Positions 34,958 to 41,993 are shown, counted from the stretch's first letter. The stretch: DNA of 64,000 nt from Bradyrhizobium hereditatis (GCF_020329435.1 NZ_JAGKJK010000001.1:372001-436000); one strand, 5' to 3'. Notes: a model not told the origin generated them from the sequence alone. Program-made: numbers and translations.

Positions 34958-35224
34958 ATGCGAAGCCTCAGCCGCGGACAGATCGCTCTCGTCGCGGTCC
35001 TCGCCACCTTGCTCATTCTCACCGGTGTCTGGGCCACGATAGTATGGAACGCCACAGGCGATGTGGTGATGGATCAGCACGGCTGGATCGCCCTTGGCCT
35101 CGGGACCTTCTTTTCGCTTCTCATCGGATGCGGCCTGATGGCGCTGATGTTCTTCAGCAGCCGTAGCGGTCACGACGAGGCGGCCGATCCCTTCAGGAAA
35201 AAGCAGGAGCCGCCCGCCGAGTAG
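34958..35224 (+). CDS. 88-aa two-helix membrane protein
   Basis: Two hydrophobic helices (about 8-30, LVAVLATLLILTGVWATIVW, and 44-66, IALGLGTFFSLLIGCGLMAL) connected by a short loop (NATGDVVMDQHG), then a charged C-terminal tail (RSGHDEAADPFRKKQ). EcfG-type promoter upstream. No domain recognised; inferred to be a stress-induced inner-membrane protein. Confidence 0.78.
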   Translation: MRSLSRGQIALVAVLATLLILTGVWATIVWNATGDVVMDQHGWIALGLGTFFSLLIGCGLMALMFFSSRSGHDEAADPFRKKQEPPAE

Positions 35225-35785
35225 CGAGCCGCCGGCGCATCTGATCAGGGTGGATTGCGGCGAGCACAAGCCAGATTGATTAGGAGTTATAGACCTGCGG
35301 AGCGTGGAGGCCCCTTCGGTTCGTTCTGGCCTTTGAATGCAAGGGACTCGCAGCTCACCGGAACGAGCGTCCTCAGAAGCGGTAGATTGTTGGAGATTTC
35401 AATCGTCGGAAGCTAGGCACATCCGCTCAATTTCGGATCATGCCGGTGAAGGTCGCACCTTTTCGGGCCAACAAAGACGCCCGTGTTCATGCAGTTCGAG
35501 TAAGATGTTTGGCACGCAGGCGAATTGCCGTTATTCGTTCTGCAAATATTTGCGTAAGCACTACATGTCTTCTTACCGGCGTTTTGCTTTTCAATTTGGC
35601 GTATGCTTTTTCTCTCATAGCCTCCCCGCGATGCGCCGCGCGATTGTTGCTCTGTTTAGGCTTGACGCGAGAATGAGTTCCTATGGCGCCAAACAGCGGT
35701 CGACGCGTTTGGCCGCAGCAACAATTAGGAACGAAAGCAGCGCCTGTAAGATTACGGTGCTTACACACGTATAAGGATAACGATC
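35225..35785. other. 561-bp gap, relatively AT-rich
   Basis: No supported gene. A plus-strand frame at 35440-35676 shows no codon bias for GC at third positions. The base composition is more AT-rich than the core genes, especially 35520-35640, as often seen in accessory intergenic DNA. Confidence 0.5.
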
Positions 35786-36061
35786 ATGAAAGTATCAGCG
35801 ATCGCGTTAGCATTGTTCTTTGCGCTCGGCTCAACGTTGGCTGTTGCCCAAGGTGGTGGAGGTGCTGGGGGAGCCGGAGGCGCGGGCGGCGCAGGTAGCG
35901 GAGGCGCTGGTGCCGGAGGCGCAGGCGCCGGTGCCGGTGCCGGCGGCGCAGGTGATGGCTCCGGCGCCGGTGCCGCCGGCCCCCCACCTCAAACAACTGG
36001 CACATCCCGTAACCCTGCTGACGTGCGCACGCCAGATCAAGATAAAACGATGAGAAGGTAA
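35786..36061 (+). CDS. Secreted glycine/alanine-repeat protein
   Basis: A 91-residue protein with a signal peptide (KVSAIALALFFALGSTLAVAQ) and a mature region made almost wholly of GGA/GAG repeats (residues about 23-63), ending with a hydrophilic TGTSRNPADVRTPDQDKTMRR tail. AAGGATAAC precedes the ATG. Such glycine-rich envelope proteins are common in Bradyrhizobium; their role is unknown. Immediately downstream lies a candidate sRNA promoter. Confidence 0.75.
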   Translation: MKVSAIALALFFALGSTLAVAQGGGGAGGAGGAGGAGSGGAGAGGAGAGAGAGGAGDGSGAGAAGPPPQTTGTSRNPADVRTPDQDKTMRR

Positions 36062-36082
36062 TCGGCCGGCTTCGGACGTCCA

Positions 36083-36107
36083 GGAACGCGGAGGAGGGAA
36101 GCGGGTT
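36083..36107 (+). promoter_or_regulatory. EcfG-type promoter with no gene behind it
   Basis: GGAAC (36083-36087), 17 bp, GTT (36105-36107), beginning 22 bp after the glycine-rich gene. What follows is a hairpin and a terminator, not a coding region. Confidence 0.7.
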
Positions 36108-36112
36108 GAAGC

Positions 36113-36182
36113 CGTGTCGCACCTCCCCCGGTGCGATGCCTCAGCCCAAGAAGGGCCTCGCCGCTTGAGGCCCTTCTTCATG
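36113..36182 (+). ncRNA. Candidate stress-induced small RNA with C-rich loop
   Basis: Predicted transcript of about 65-70 nt. It begins about 6-8 nt after the EcfG-type -10 element. The 5' hairpin TCGCACC-TCCCCC-GGTGCGA (36117-36136) has a perfect 7-bp stem and exposes a C-rich loop. The 3' end is an intrinsic terminator (GAAGGGCCTC/GAGGCCCTTC, 36150-36176, then TTCTTCAT-like sequence). A C-rich exposed loop under control of the stress sigma factor is the hallmark of GsrN in Caulobacter. Homology is not shown; the terminator might only serve the upstream gene. Confidence 0.55.
36150..36180 (+). terminator. Strong intrinsic terminator
   Basis: Perfect 10-bp stem GAAGGGCCTC / GAGGCCCTTC with a 7-nt loop, followed by TTCAT. 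It ends the candidate sRNA and possibly readthrough from the glycine-rich gene. Confidence 0.8.
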
Positions 36183-37048
36183 CCAAACGAGATTTAGTGC
36201 GGCGGCCCTAATGCGCCTGCGGAATCCGTCTCAAATGCACGAAACTACTGCCACGTTTTCTGCTCTGACATTCTGAAAATCACGATATCGGGAAATGGCG
36301 ACAAAGAACGGGGAGTCTTGGTAGGGCCGCTCGTTAAGGCATCCTCATTTTTGAGTGTGTCCCGATTCGGCCGTACACACTCACAAATGTAGGTATCGTT
36401 CCTAATTGTCGCTCGCGCGCTAGCATTCTCACGGTTTTGCCGCTTTATCCCGGCAAGATGATTCGGCGCTCGAAAGAGTGCATCTTGAGGGACGGCTCTG
36501 GCACATTAGCCCCCAGCCCCGCGCCAGAGCCGTTTCATCAAGTCCCGTGCTCGCAGGCCGGCCGCACGTCGGCCCCGCGCTGGGGCCGTCCTTTAATGGT
36601 AGGGCTTTCGCTGTGCAGCGATCTCGTTCTGCGATCGCCTTGGAAGTCATCACCGCGGCGGCGGTGGTCGCGCTTGTGCTTTACGTGCTTTTCCCGCCCA
36701 ACTAGCCATCGATGCCAACCGCGCAGCGTTGGGCGCGCGCCACGATGCGCCGCCGGAACAAACCCGCAGTACCCACTCCCATTTGCTCTGCGCTGGTCAG
36801 GATGCCCACACGCGGGCTGATATCGCCGACATGAACGTCACCGAAATAGATGTGCCGTGAGTTGTTCCCAGTGAGGATCGCGGCGGCGGGTGAGGGCGGT
36901 CATGCTGCCATCAAAGTGCAGGTAGTCACCTGGGACAATACGAGAACAATGGGTCGGGCCGAGCATCCAACAAAACGGCCAACACGCCCTTCTGGCCATT
37001 GGCTAATTTATTGAAAGGACAAGAGCGAACCTCGGCGCTAATGCGCGA
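36183..37048. other. 866-bp gene-poor stretch
   Basis: Apart from the tentative 30-aa ORF listed separately, nothing is recognised. Composition is mixed, and several short frames lack ribosome sites. It ends at the tRNA-Glu gene. Confidence 0.45.
36613..36705 (+). CDS. Possible 30-aa membrane peptide ending FPPN
   Basis: From a GTG the frame reads MQRSRSAIALEVITAAAVVA then LVLYVLFPPN: basic N-terminus, one hydrophobic helix, FPPN end, similar in style to the FPPDT peptide at 34328. AGGG lies 8 bp before the GTG. No promoter recognised, so confidence is limited. Confidence 0.42.
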   Translation: MQRSRSAIALEVITAAAVVALVLYVLFPPN

Positions 37049-37123
37049 TGGCGCTCCCTAGCGGAATCGAACCGCTCTCTCCACCGTGAAAGGGTGGCGT
37101 CCTAACCGATAGACGAAGGGAGC
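37049..37123 (-). tRNA. tRNA-Glu (TTC anticodon)
   Basis: On the minus strand the gene begins GCTCCCTTCGTCTATCGG and has the full cloverleaf: acceptor GCTCCCT/AGGGAGC, D arm, anticodon stem CCACC/GGTGG with loop CTTTCAC giving anticodon TTC, T arm GCGGTTCGATTCCGC, discriminator G, and an encoded CCA at 37051-37049. Confidence 0.95.
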
Positions 37124-37348
37124 AAAAACAACCGGAAATCAAGGTGTTATGCGCTTGACGGGCCGTGTTGGCCGCCGGCCGTCCATATTCATGGCGGCGG
37201 CGACGGGCGAACGTATAGTGGCGTTTGGCCGGAGGGGCAAGCCGCTCGAAAAGCCGTTCTGCGGCCCTGATCGGCACTCCCGCAGGAGCGGGCAGGCAAC
37301 GGAATTTAAAGCCGCTCTGTGTAAGGCAGTGTCCGGGGGATTTCCGAC

Positions 37349-37609
37349 ATGGCCTTGCTATCGAGCAAAAAGCGCGAGACGCGCAAATCGTTGCGTCAGC
37401 CCGGATGGATCACGCTGGAAGGCGGCTTCGCCGCGCGCCAATGCGTGGTGCAGGACATGTCCTCGACGGGGGCGAAAGTCACGATCGACGATCCGAACAC
37501 ACTGCCGGCGAAATTGCGGCTGGCGTTTTCGCGCGACGCCAGGACCGGACGCCGCTGCGAAGTGGTCTGGCGCCGGGGAAAGACTGTCGGCGTCAAGTTC
37601 GTCCGCTAA
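37349..37609 (+). CDS. PilZ domain protein
   Basis: An 86-residue single-domain PilZ protein. The c-di-GMP-binding motif RxxxR is present as RKSLR (about 11-15) and the second motif DxSxxG as DMSSTG (about 37-42), so ligand binding should be intact. Such stand-alone adaptors couple c-di-GMP to motility, polysaccharide or transcription; the partner is not evident. GGGGGA precedes the ATG. Confidence 0.92.
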   Translation: MALLSSKKRETRKSLRQPGWITLEGGFAARQCVVQDMSSTGAKVTIDDPNTLPAKLRLAFSRDARTGRRCEVVWRRGKTVGVKFVR

Positions 37610-37653
37610 GGCCGCGCTCTGGCGCTGATCGGCCAGCGGCGATAAAAGGCGGG

Positions 37654-37908
37654 ATGCAAAAATCCCTGCTGGTCATCATCGCTGCGGTGCTGTCTTCGGT
37701 TGCCGCGGTCGCGGAACAACCCCGTCCTCAGAAGCTCGACAAGGCTGCAGCCTCATCGGGCAAGGCGCTCCCGTTGAAGCGCCCAGGATCGGCCAATACC
37801 TGCGCAGAGTACGGCGCGGGCTTCGTCAGAATCGAAGGCACTAACACCTGCATGAAGATCGGCGGCGCAGTGAGCGTCGGCGCCGGCGTTTCCAGCGGCT
37901 CGCGCTGA
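37654..37908 (+). CDS. Short secreted protein resembling a porin N-terminus
   Basis: An 84-residue protein with a signal peptide (QKSLLVIIAAVLSSVAAVAEQ). The mature part contains CAEYGAGFVRIEGTNTCMKIGG, closely resembling the first strand/loop of rhizobial porins (C-x-YG-G-F-x-x-x-x-GTDTC-x-KIGG), with both Cys kept. It then stops after AVSVGAGVSSGSR, so no barrel follows. It is either a porin remnant or a small periplasmic protein built from that module. Confidence 0.75.
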   Translation: MQKSLLVIIAAVLSSVAAVAEQPRPQKLDKAAASSGKALPLKRPGSANTCAEYGAGFVRIEGTNTCMKIGGAVSVGAGVSSGSR

Positions 37909-37910
37909 TC

Positions 37911-38555
37911 TCAACTCATCGGCGGCGAGACGAACTGTGCGAAGCCGGGGCGGTCCGCGAATTGCGAAAACCAGCGTTCGAGGTTCGGCAGCTTTGGTTT
38001 AGTCACGCCTTCGACGCCGAACCAGCGCCGCGCAAAGGCGCCGAGCGCGATGTCGGCGATGGTAAACTGATCGCCTTCGATGAAGCGCCGGCTCGCCAGT
38101 TGCGCCTCGACGATCCGCCACACCGCGGCCTCGGCGTCGACATCCTTCTGGATCGCGACCATGTCGCGCTTTTCGGCCGGGGTGCGCACCAGCGCCCAGA
38201 ACACCGGACGGTCGACCGGTTGCAGCGTCGAGAGCGTCCAGTCGAGCCAGCGATCGACGCCGGCGCGCGCCTTCGGCTGCGCGGGGTAGATCGGCGATCC
38301 CGCCCCATACGCCATGCAGAGATAGCGCATCACGGAATTGGATTCCCACAATACGTAGTCGCCATCGACCAGCGTGGGAATGCGGCCATTCGGATTTATC
38401 GCGAGATAGGCGGGCTCGTTGTTCTTGCCGAACTGCATGCCGGCGTCGATACGCTCGTAGGCGAGGTCGAGTTCGGTGAGGCACCACAGCACTTTTTGAA
38501 CGTTGACCGAATTGGCTCGGCCCCAGATGGTGAGTTGTTTGTTGTTGTCGGCCAC
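37911..38555 (-). CDS. Glutathione S-transferase
   Basis: A 214-residue cytosolic GST. The N-terminal thioredoxin-like domain has WGRANSVNVQKVLWCLTELDL with the Ser of the catalytic region and the cis-Pro/ESNSVMRYL glutathione-binding motif near residues 66-74. The C-terminal helical domain spans about 88-205. It is convergent with the porin-like gene (2 bp apart). Detoxification role inferred. Confidence 0.92.
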   Translation of the reverse strand: MADNNKQLTIWGRANSVNVQKVLWCLTELDLAYERIDAGMQFGKNNEPAYLAINPNGRIPTLVDGDYVLWESNSVMRYLCMAYGAGSPIYPAQPKARAGVDRWLDWTLSTLQPVDRPVFWALVRTPAEKRDMVAIQKDVDAEAAVWRIVEAQLASRRFIEGDQFTIADIALGAFARRWFGVEGVTKPKLPNLERWFSQFADRPGFAQFVSPPMS

Positions 38556-38603
38556 GCTCGTTGCTCCCGCAATTTTCGGTTTGCACGTTAATAGCCGAAG
38601 ATC

Positions 38604-38633
38604 GCAGAAAAAGCGCGCCCCTTGCGCGCGCTT
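38604..38633 (-). terminator. Terminator of the 26-aa gene
   Basis: On the minus strand AAGCGCGC-gcaaggg-GCGCGCTT is followed by TTTTCT: an intrinsic terminator 77 bp beyond the 26-aa membrane peptide gene. Confidence 0.72.
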
Positions 38634-38709
38634 GAGCTCAGCAAAATTCAGGCTCCGCCGCAGTGCGACAGAGCCGATATCTCTAGCGCGTGGCCCTTCT
38701 CGAACTTCG

Positions 38710-38790
38710 TCAGTGGCCGAAGAACAGCCATAGCAGAATAATTACCGGAATAGGTACACCCAACAGCCACAGCAGAATTCCTCGTCCCAT
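38710..38790 (-). CDS. 26-aa hydrophobic membrane peptide
   Basis: MGRGILLWLLGVPIPVIILL then WLFFGH. Nearly the whole peptide is one membrane helix with a central Pro-rich kink (GVPIP). An AGGAGG site lies 5 bp before this ATG; another ATG one codon upstream would sit too close. EcfG-type promoter at 38822-38846 and terminator at 38604-38633 make a self-contained unit. I recall similar MGRGILLWLLG peptides annotated as hypothetical in Bradyrhizobium. Confidence 0.78.
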   Translation of the reverse strand: MGRGILLWLLGVPIPVIILLWLFFGH

Positions 38791-38821
38791 CATCTCCTCC
38801 TCGAAATGCATTTGAAGAGGA

Positions 38822-38846
38822 AACGCGTCATGGCATGGCCTGTTCC
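38822..38846 (-). promoter_or_regulatory. EcfG-type promoter of the 26-aa gene
   Basis: On the minus strand GGAAC (38846-38842), 17 bp, CGTT (38825-38822). The predicted transcript start lies about 25 nt before the start codon. Confidence 0.75.
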
Positions 38847-38878
38847 TGCGCAAAAACAGCCCCACGCGACGGAACGTT

Positions 38879-39094
38879 TTATGATTTCGGAATCTGCGAG
38901 AGTGACAATCCGATCTGAAACAGCGAGTAGCCATCCCGCTCGACGGCTTCCCGCACTTCGGCGTTGACGTCGTCGGAATGGCGGCTGCGAGTCACCCGCC
39001 ATTCGCTTTCGTGCGTGTCCGATGGAAACGGCGCATCCGCCTTGAGCACCAAGCGGTAACTCGGATTGCGGACGTGCACGAAGAATTTGTACAA
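38879..39094 (-). CDS. Hypothetical 71-aa protein downstream of gloA-like gene
   Basis: Starts with a TTG 4 bp after the glyoxalase-like stop (a GTG at 39079 is an alternative). The sequence has an alternating FVHVRNPSYRLVLKAD strand region and DDVNAEVREAVERDGYSLFQI helix. No domain recognised. The spacing suggests translation coupled to the upstream gene; being a frame without strong ribosome site, it is uncertain. Confidence 0.5.
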   Translation of the reverse strand: MYKFFVHVRNPSYRLVLKADAPFPSDTHESEWRVTRSRHSDDVNAEVREAVERDGYSLFQIGLSLSQIPKS

Positions 39095-39098
39095 GGCC

Positions 39099-39551
39099 TT
39101 ACCAGTGGCCGGTGTTCGGCATCGAGGTCCACGGCTCCGCCGGCGGCTTCGGCTCGCCCTTCTGCAACAGCTCGATCGAATGCAGATCCGGCGAGCGCAC
39201 GAAGGCCATGTTGCCGTCGCGCGGTGGCCGGTTGATGGTGATGCCCGCCTTCATCAGGCGATCGCAAGTCGCATAGATGTCGTCGACCTCGTAGGCGAGG
39301 TGGCCGAAATAGCGGTCCTCGCCGTATTTCTCCTCGTCCCAATTATAAGTGAGCTCGACCAGCGGCGCGCCGCGATTCTGGGGAGCGGCCTTGAACAGAG
39401 CTTCGTCTTCAGGCGCGCACAGGAACACCAGCGTGAAGCGGCCCTTCTCGTTGTCGACCCGGCGTACTTCCTTCAGCCCCAGCGCATCCCGGTAGAATTT
39501 CATGGCGGTATCTAGGTTGCGGACGCGCAGCATGGTGTGGAGATAGCGCAT
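39099..39551 (-). CDS. gloA: Lactoylglutathione lyase / glyoxalase I-like protein
   Basis: A 150-residue vicinal-oxygen-chelate enzyme. The N-terminal MRYLHTMLRVRNLDTAMKFY (His and metal-binding layout of glyoxalase I) and GLKEVRR are typical, as are the metal Glu in LVELTYNW and the second-module His in YFGHLAYEVDD and Glu in SIELLQKG, so both metal-binding pairs seem intact. It detoxifies methylglyoxal as the glutathione hemithioacetal. Start chosen at the conserved MRYLHTM. Confidence 0.92.
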   Translation of the reverse strand: MRYLHTMLRVRNLDTAMKFYRDALGLKEVRRVDNEKGRFTLVFLCAPEDEALFKAAPQNRGAPLVELTYNWDEEKYGEDRYFGHLAYEVDDIYATCDRLMKAGITINRPPRDGNMAFVRSPDLHSIELLQKGEPKPPAEPWTSMPNTGHW

Positions 39552-39696
39552 GTTTGTTGTCCTCTTGAGTTTGCGAAAACTGGAATTCGTTTCAGCTCCC
39601 GAGGGCAATAAGTAGCAGCAAATGGCAGCGTGGGGCAGGGGGTGCGCGCCACCGTATGCCCTTGTCGCATTCAATCAATCGAGCCAAAGCGTCCTG

Positions 39697-39876
39697 CTAG
39701 CTGCCGAGCGACATCGCAAGGGCCAGGATCGTGAAACCGGCCAGGATCCAGACCGCAAATCCCGCCAGCATCGAGATCAATTCATTTGGATCATTTCTGC
39801 CAAATAGCTTGAGAGCCTGCCGTCCGGTAGCGACGACAAGCAACTCGAAAACTCCGCTGACAAGGTGTTCGACCAT
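39697..39876 (-). CDS. 59-aa membrane-anchored small protein
   Basis: MVEHLVSGVFELLVVATGRQ, then a hydrophilic linker (ALKLFGRNDPNEL) and a strong hydrophobic helix (MLAGFAVWILAGFTILALAM) near the C-terminus. The first segment is amphipathic. No known family. The ribosome site is weak, but the composition and the clean helix favour a real gene. Confidence 0.6.
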   Translation of the reverse strand: MVEHLVSGVFELLVVATGRQALKLFGRNDPNELISMLAGFAVWILAGFTILALAMSLGS

Positions 39877-39932
39877 TTAACTTACTAGTCCGCAATACAC
39901 CGCGCCTTGCAGCCTCGGCAGGCACGGTGCCA

Positions 39933-40091
39933 CTATCGCGTCAGCGCGGGGATCAGACTCTCGAACAGCTCCACGAGTCTTTCGCCGGTCATTCCAACGG
40001 CGGCGATGATGGCAAGGGCGATAAACCCGGCGATGAGGCTGTATTCGATGGCGGTCGCGCCGCTCTCGTCACGCAGAAACTTCCCAAACAT
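39933..40091 (-). CDS. Flp/Fap-type pilin
   Basis: A 52-residue type IVb pilin: short leader MFGKFLRDESG, processing site with the conserved GATAIEYSLIAGFIALAII helix (Glu and Tyr of the Flp motif at about 16-17), and a short amphipathic tail. CCAGGAGAATG-like ribosome site upstream. A prepilin peptidase (TadV/CpaA) and Tad secretion system would be needed; none is in the window, so this is an orphan copy. Confidence 0.9.
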   Translation of the reverse strand: MFGKFLRDESGATAIEYSLIAGFIALAIIAAVGMTGERLVELFESLIPALTR

Positions 40092-40280
40092 GCATTCTCT
40101 TTCGAATTTCCAGGAGAATGTGTGGCACGCCCAAGTTGCCATAAAAACAATCGAAAGCGTAAAATTGCAAGCGTCTTTGACGCTGCGGGCAGCGCGCCGT
40201 CGTTCGCATCACCAGCGTGATCCCTCCCACATACGCGATTGCCTCCTTCGCCCATCCTGGTAGCCACGGAGGGACCGACC

Positions 40281-40436
40281 ATGTACCTGCTCTATGGGCT
40301 GCTCATCCTGGCGATGATGTTCTTCTTCGTGCTGCCGATCACCGACGCCAGGACGGCTTGGATGAAGCTGTCCGTCGTCGGCAGCCTCGGCATATTGCTG
40401 GCCGCATCAGTTCTGGTGCCGCGTCTGATACACTAA
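40281..40436 (+). CDS. 51-aa two-helix membrane protein
   Basis: Two hydrophobic helices (YLLYGLLILAMMFFFVLPI and LSVVGSLGILLAASVLVP) joined by TDARTAWMK. A strong GGAGGG site stands 8 bp before the ATG. Family not recognised. Confidence 0.72.
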   Translation: MYLLYGLLILAMMFFFVLPITDARTAWMKLSVVGSLGILLAASVLVPRLIH

Positions 40437-40853
40437 TCGGATCGGCCCGCCTCGACGCGCAACAACTGGCGTCTGCCGAGGGCGGGCGCTGGCTGATGCG
40501 AATAGGGGGCAGCATTATTATCGTGACGGGCAGCATTCTGGCGCGCGAGGATACTTTCGACGACGTGCTCCGCTCGTGCGTTGAGCATGTCGAGCGCTCC
40601 CGCAGTTGCCGAGCCATCCGAGATCGACCGCGACCGCAAAAGAAGAAGAGCGCTGTCGGGATCGGTTCGTCGATGGCGAAGACCCTCGCAACAAGCGGGC
40701 CGAATAGATGTGCCGTCAGGCCGTGCTGGCCGGCATCGGCGCCGTGCTGACGCTCGGCGTCGCGCACGCGCAGCAACTCGCATGGCGAGCGTGAGAGAGA
40801 GGGCGGTCGGACCCCGTCTGACCCTCACGCGCGAGATTGGTAGTCCTGTCAGG
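40437..40853. other. 417-bp gap, contains a possible frameshifted small gene
   Basis: No intact gene. See the entry at 40587-40707 for a possible broken small ORF. A 28-codon frame at 40708-40794 beginning MCRQAVLAGIGAVLTLGVAHAQ looks like a bare signal peptide and may be a remnant. Confidence 0.4.
40587..40707 (+). pseudogene. Possible frameshifted small ORF
   Basis: One frame begins MSSAPAVAEPSEIDRDRK from an ATG at 40587. After the purine-rich run CAAAAGAAGAAGAG a second frame continues coherently as KEEERCRDRFVDGEDPRNKRAE and stops at 40707. The combined length (121 bp) is off by one base, consistent with a single-base insertion/deletion or a sequencing error. Function unknown. Confidence 0.3.
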
Positions 40854-41048
40854 TCAGACCTTGACGTCGACTGCCGGCGTTTCTTCCGACTGCATATCGG
40901 CAATCGCCGCTTCGAGCGCGGCCGCCTTGGCATGATAAACGGCCTGAAGGTCCTGATTGATAGTGCTCGGCGGCGCCTTGGCGTTCTGATCGACGACGAG
41001 CTGAATTCTGGCCTGTGTCACTTCAACCGGTATGGGGTAAATGACCAT
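40854..41048 (-). CDS. Hypothetical 64-aa acidic protein
   Basis: MVIYPIPVEVTQARIQLVVD followed by a helical, Ala-rich segment (YHAKAAALEAAIADMQSEE). A perfect AGGAGG lies 10 bp before the ATG. No domain recognised; predicted cytoplasmic. Confidence 0.68.
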   Translation of the reverse strand: MVIYPIPVEVTQARIQLVVDQNAKAPPSTINQDLQAVYHAKAAALEAAIADMQSEETPAVDVKV

Positions 41049-41187
41049 GGTACAACCCTCCTGGCCAAACCCTCTCAGGCGCGTATTTACGTCTTGTAAA
41101 GAGGTTCGGTTAACGGCAGGTCGGTTCGACAGAAATAGGTAAACAGAGGCTTACGAGGTCGGCTTATTTTCATCGAAGGCAGGACGC

Positions 41188-41334
41188 TCAGTGAGTCTCT
41201 TCCAGCCGCTCCGCGTAGAGGCGGAATTCCTTGGCCATTTCGATCAGCTTCTTCGAAGCTTCGGGGTCCTTGACGGCTTCAGCGAGCCGGCGGGCCCTGT
41301 TGGCCTGCTCGCGATAGTGGTCAGCTTGGGTCAT
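41188..41334 (-). CDS. 48-aa helical hypothetical protein
   Basis: MTQADHYREQANRARRLAEA then VKDPEASKKLIEMAKEFRLYAERLEETH: two amphipathic helices, highly charged. AAGGTG lies 7 bp before the ATG. This kind of short HYREQANRARRLAE protein is widespread in Bradyrhizobium and other Rhizobiales by my recollection, often in several copies per genome; function unknown. Confidence 0.75.
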   Translation of the reverse strand: MTQADHYREQANRARRLAEAVKDPEASKKLIEMAKEFRLYAERLEETH

Positions 41335-41692
41335 GGCGGCACCTTTTTAGATGAGTACGGATGCCACCAAAAAGGTTCGACGACCGTCACGGCGAGGTAA
41401 CGCTATCTTAAGAGGGTGGTCGCTCCGAAAAAACGCGCCCCCTGTTCGTTCCAGGAGAACAAATGGAGTGTTTTTCTCAAACGGACGCGAGGTACCGGTT
41501 GCTACGCTTCAGCTTGGCATTTGCGCCAGAGCACCAATGTGGATCGGGAGAAGAGGGCGCGTATGCGGATAGCCGTGAAGCGAACTGGGACGCGGCCTGG
41601 ATGCAGCCGTAGGCTGAAAGCGATCAAGCGCCGATCAGACCTGCAGGCCCGCCCGCGCAGGCGAGCCGCCCAAACTGACCAATGACCCGCGT
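41335..41692. other. 358-bp gap without a supported gene
   Basis: Several overlapping frames exist on the plus strand, but none has a ribosome site and coding-like composition together. Confidence 0.45.
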
Positions 41693-41800
41693 TCAGCGAT
41701 CCGGCAAATTCTCGCCCGGCGATTTGTGATAGGTCGCGATCGCTATGAAGCCGGCGTAACCGATCACATTGATCAGAATTTCCATCCACACGGGCATCAT
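41693..41800 (-). CDS. 35-aa small membrane peptide
   Basis: MMPVWMEILINVIGYAGFIA then IATYHKSPGENLPDR. A single hydrophobic helix and a short polar tail. GGAAGG stands 7 bp before the first ATG. A GGAAC-N18-GTT sequence lies upstream, one base longer than the accepted EcfG spacing. Confidence 0.62.
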   Translation of the reverse strand: MMPVWMEILINVIGYAGFIAIATYHKSPGENLPDR

Positions 41801-41911
41801 GACGCACCTTCCCTAACGGATTAACCCCGCAGGGGACGTATTAGTTCCTATGCAATGCGAAGATCAGATCCGCCCGATCGCATGGATCTTGGCGGATTAC
41901 AGGCTCCGTCA

Positions 41912-41988
41912 TGAAAACCCCGCCTACATCCGAAGATGGTAGACGGGGCACTTGGTGCATTCACCTCTCGCAAGGCTACTGCACTTAA
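41912..41988 (-). ncRNA. Second candidate stress-induced small RNA
   Basis: On the minus strand an EcfG-type promoter (42018-41994) is followed directly by about 75 nt without a coding frame, ending in a very stable terminator. The transcript would begin near 41987, contain GTGCA...TGCAC and GGTG-AATG-CACC self-complementary pieces, and end with a CCCCGUCUA(C)CAUC-UUCG-GAUGUAGGCGGGG stem capped by a C(UUCG)G tetraloop plus UUUUC. Alternatively the terminator belongs to the 56-aa gene upstream. Confidence 0.55.
41913..41948 (-). terminator. UUCG-capped terminator
   Basis: A 13-bp stem with a single bulged C and one G-U pair, closed by a UUCG tetraloop, then TTTTC on the minus strand. Confidence 0.82.
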
Positions 41989-41993
41989 ATACA

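Noticed and set aside
35440..35676. 78-codon plus-strand frame in AT-rich DNA
   Set aside because: Codon composition unlike the genome (no GC bias at third positions) and no ribosome site.
35842..35990. CRISPR-like array in the GGAGGCGCAGG repeats
   Set aside because: The repeats are short codon-level units of a glycine-rich protein, with no regular spacers and no cas genes.
37049..37123. tRNA-Glu as an integration site of a genomic island
   Set aside because: No integrase, no duplicated tRNA 3' end seen nearby, although the surroundings are gene-poor.
41823..41848. EcfG-like GGAAC-N18-GTT upstream of the 35-aa gene
   Set aside because: Spacing is one base too long; mentioned only in the gene entry.
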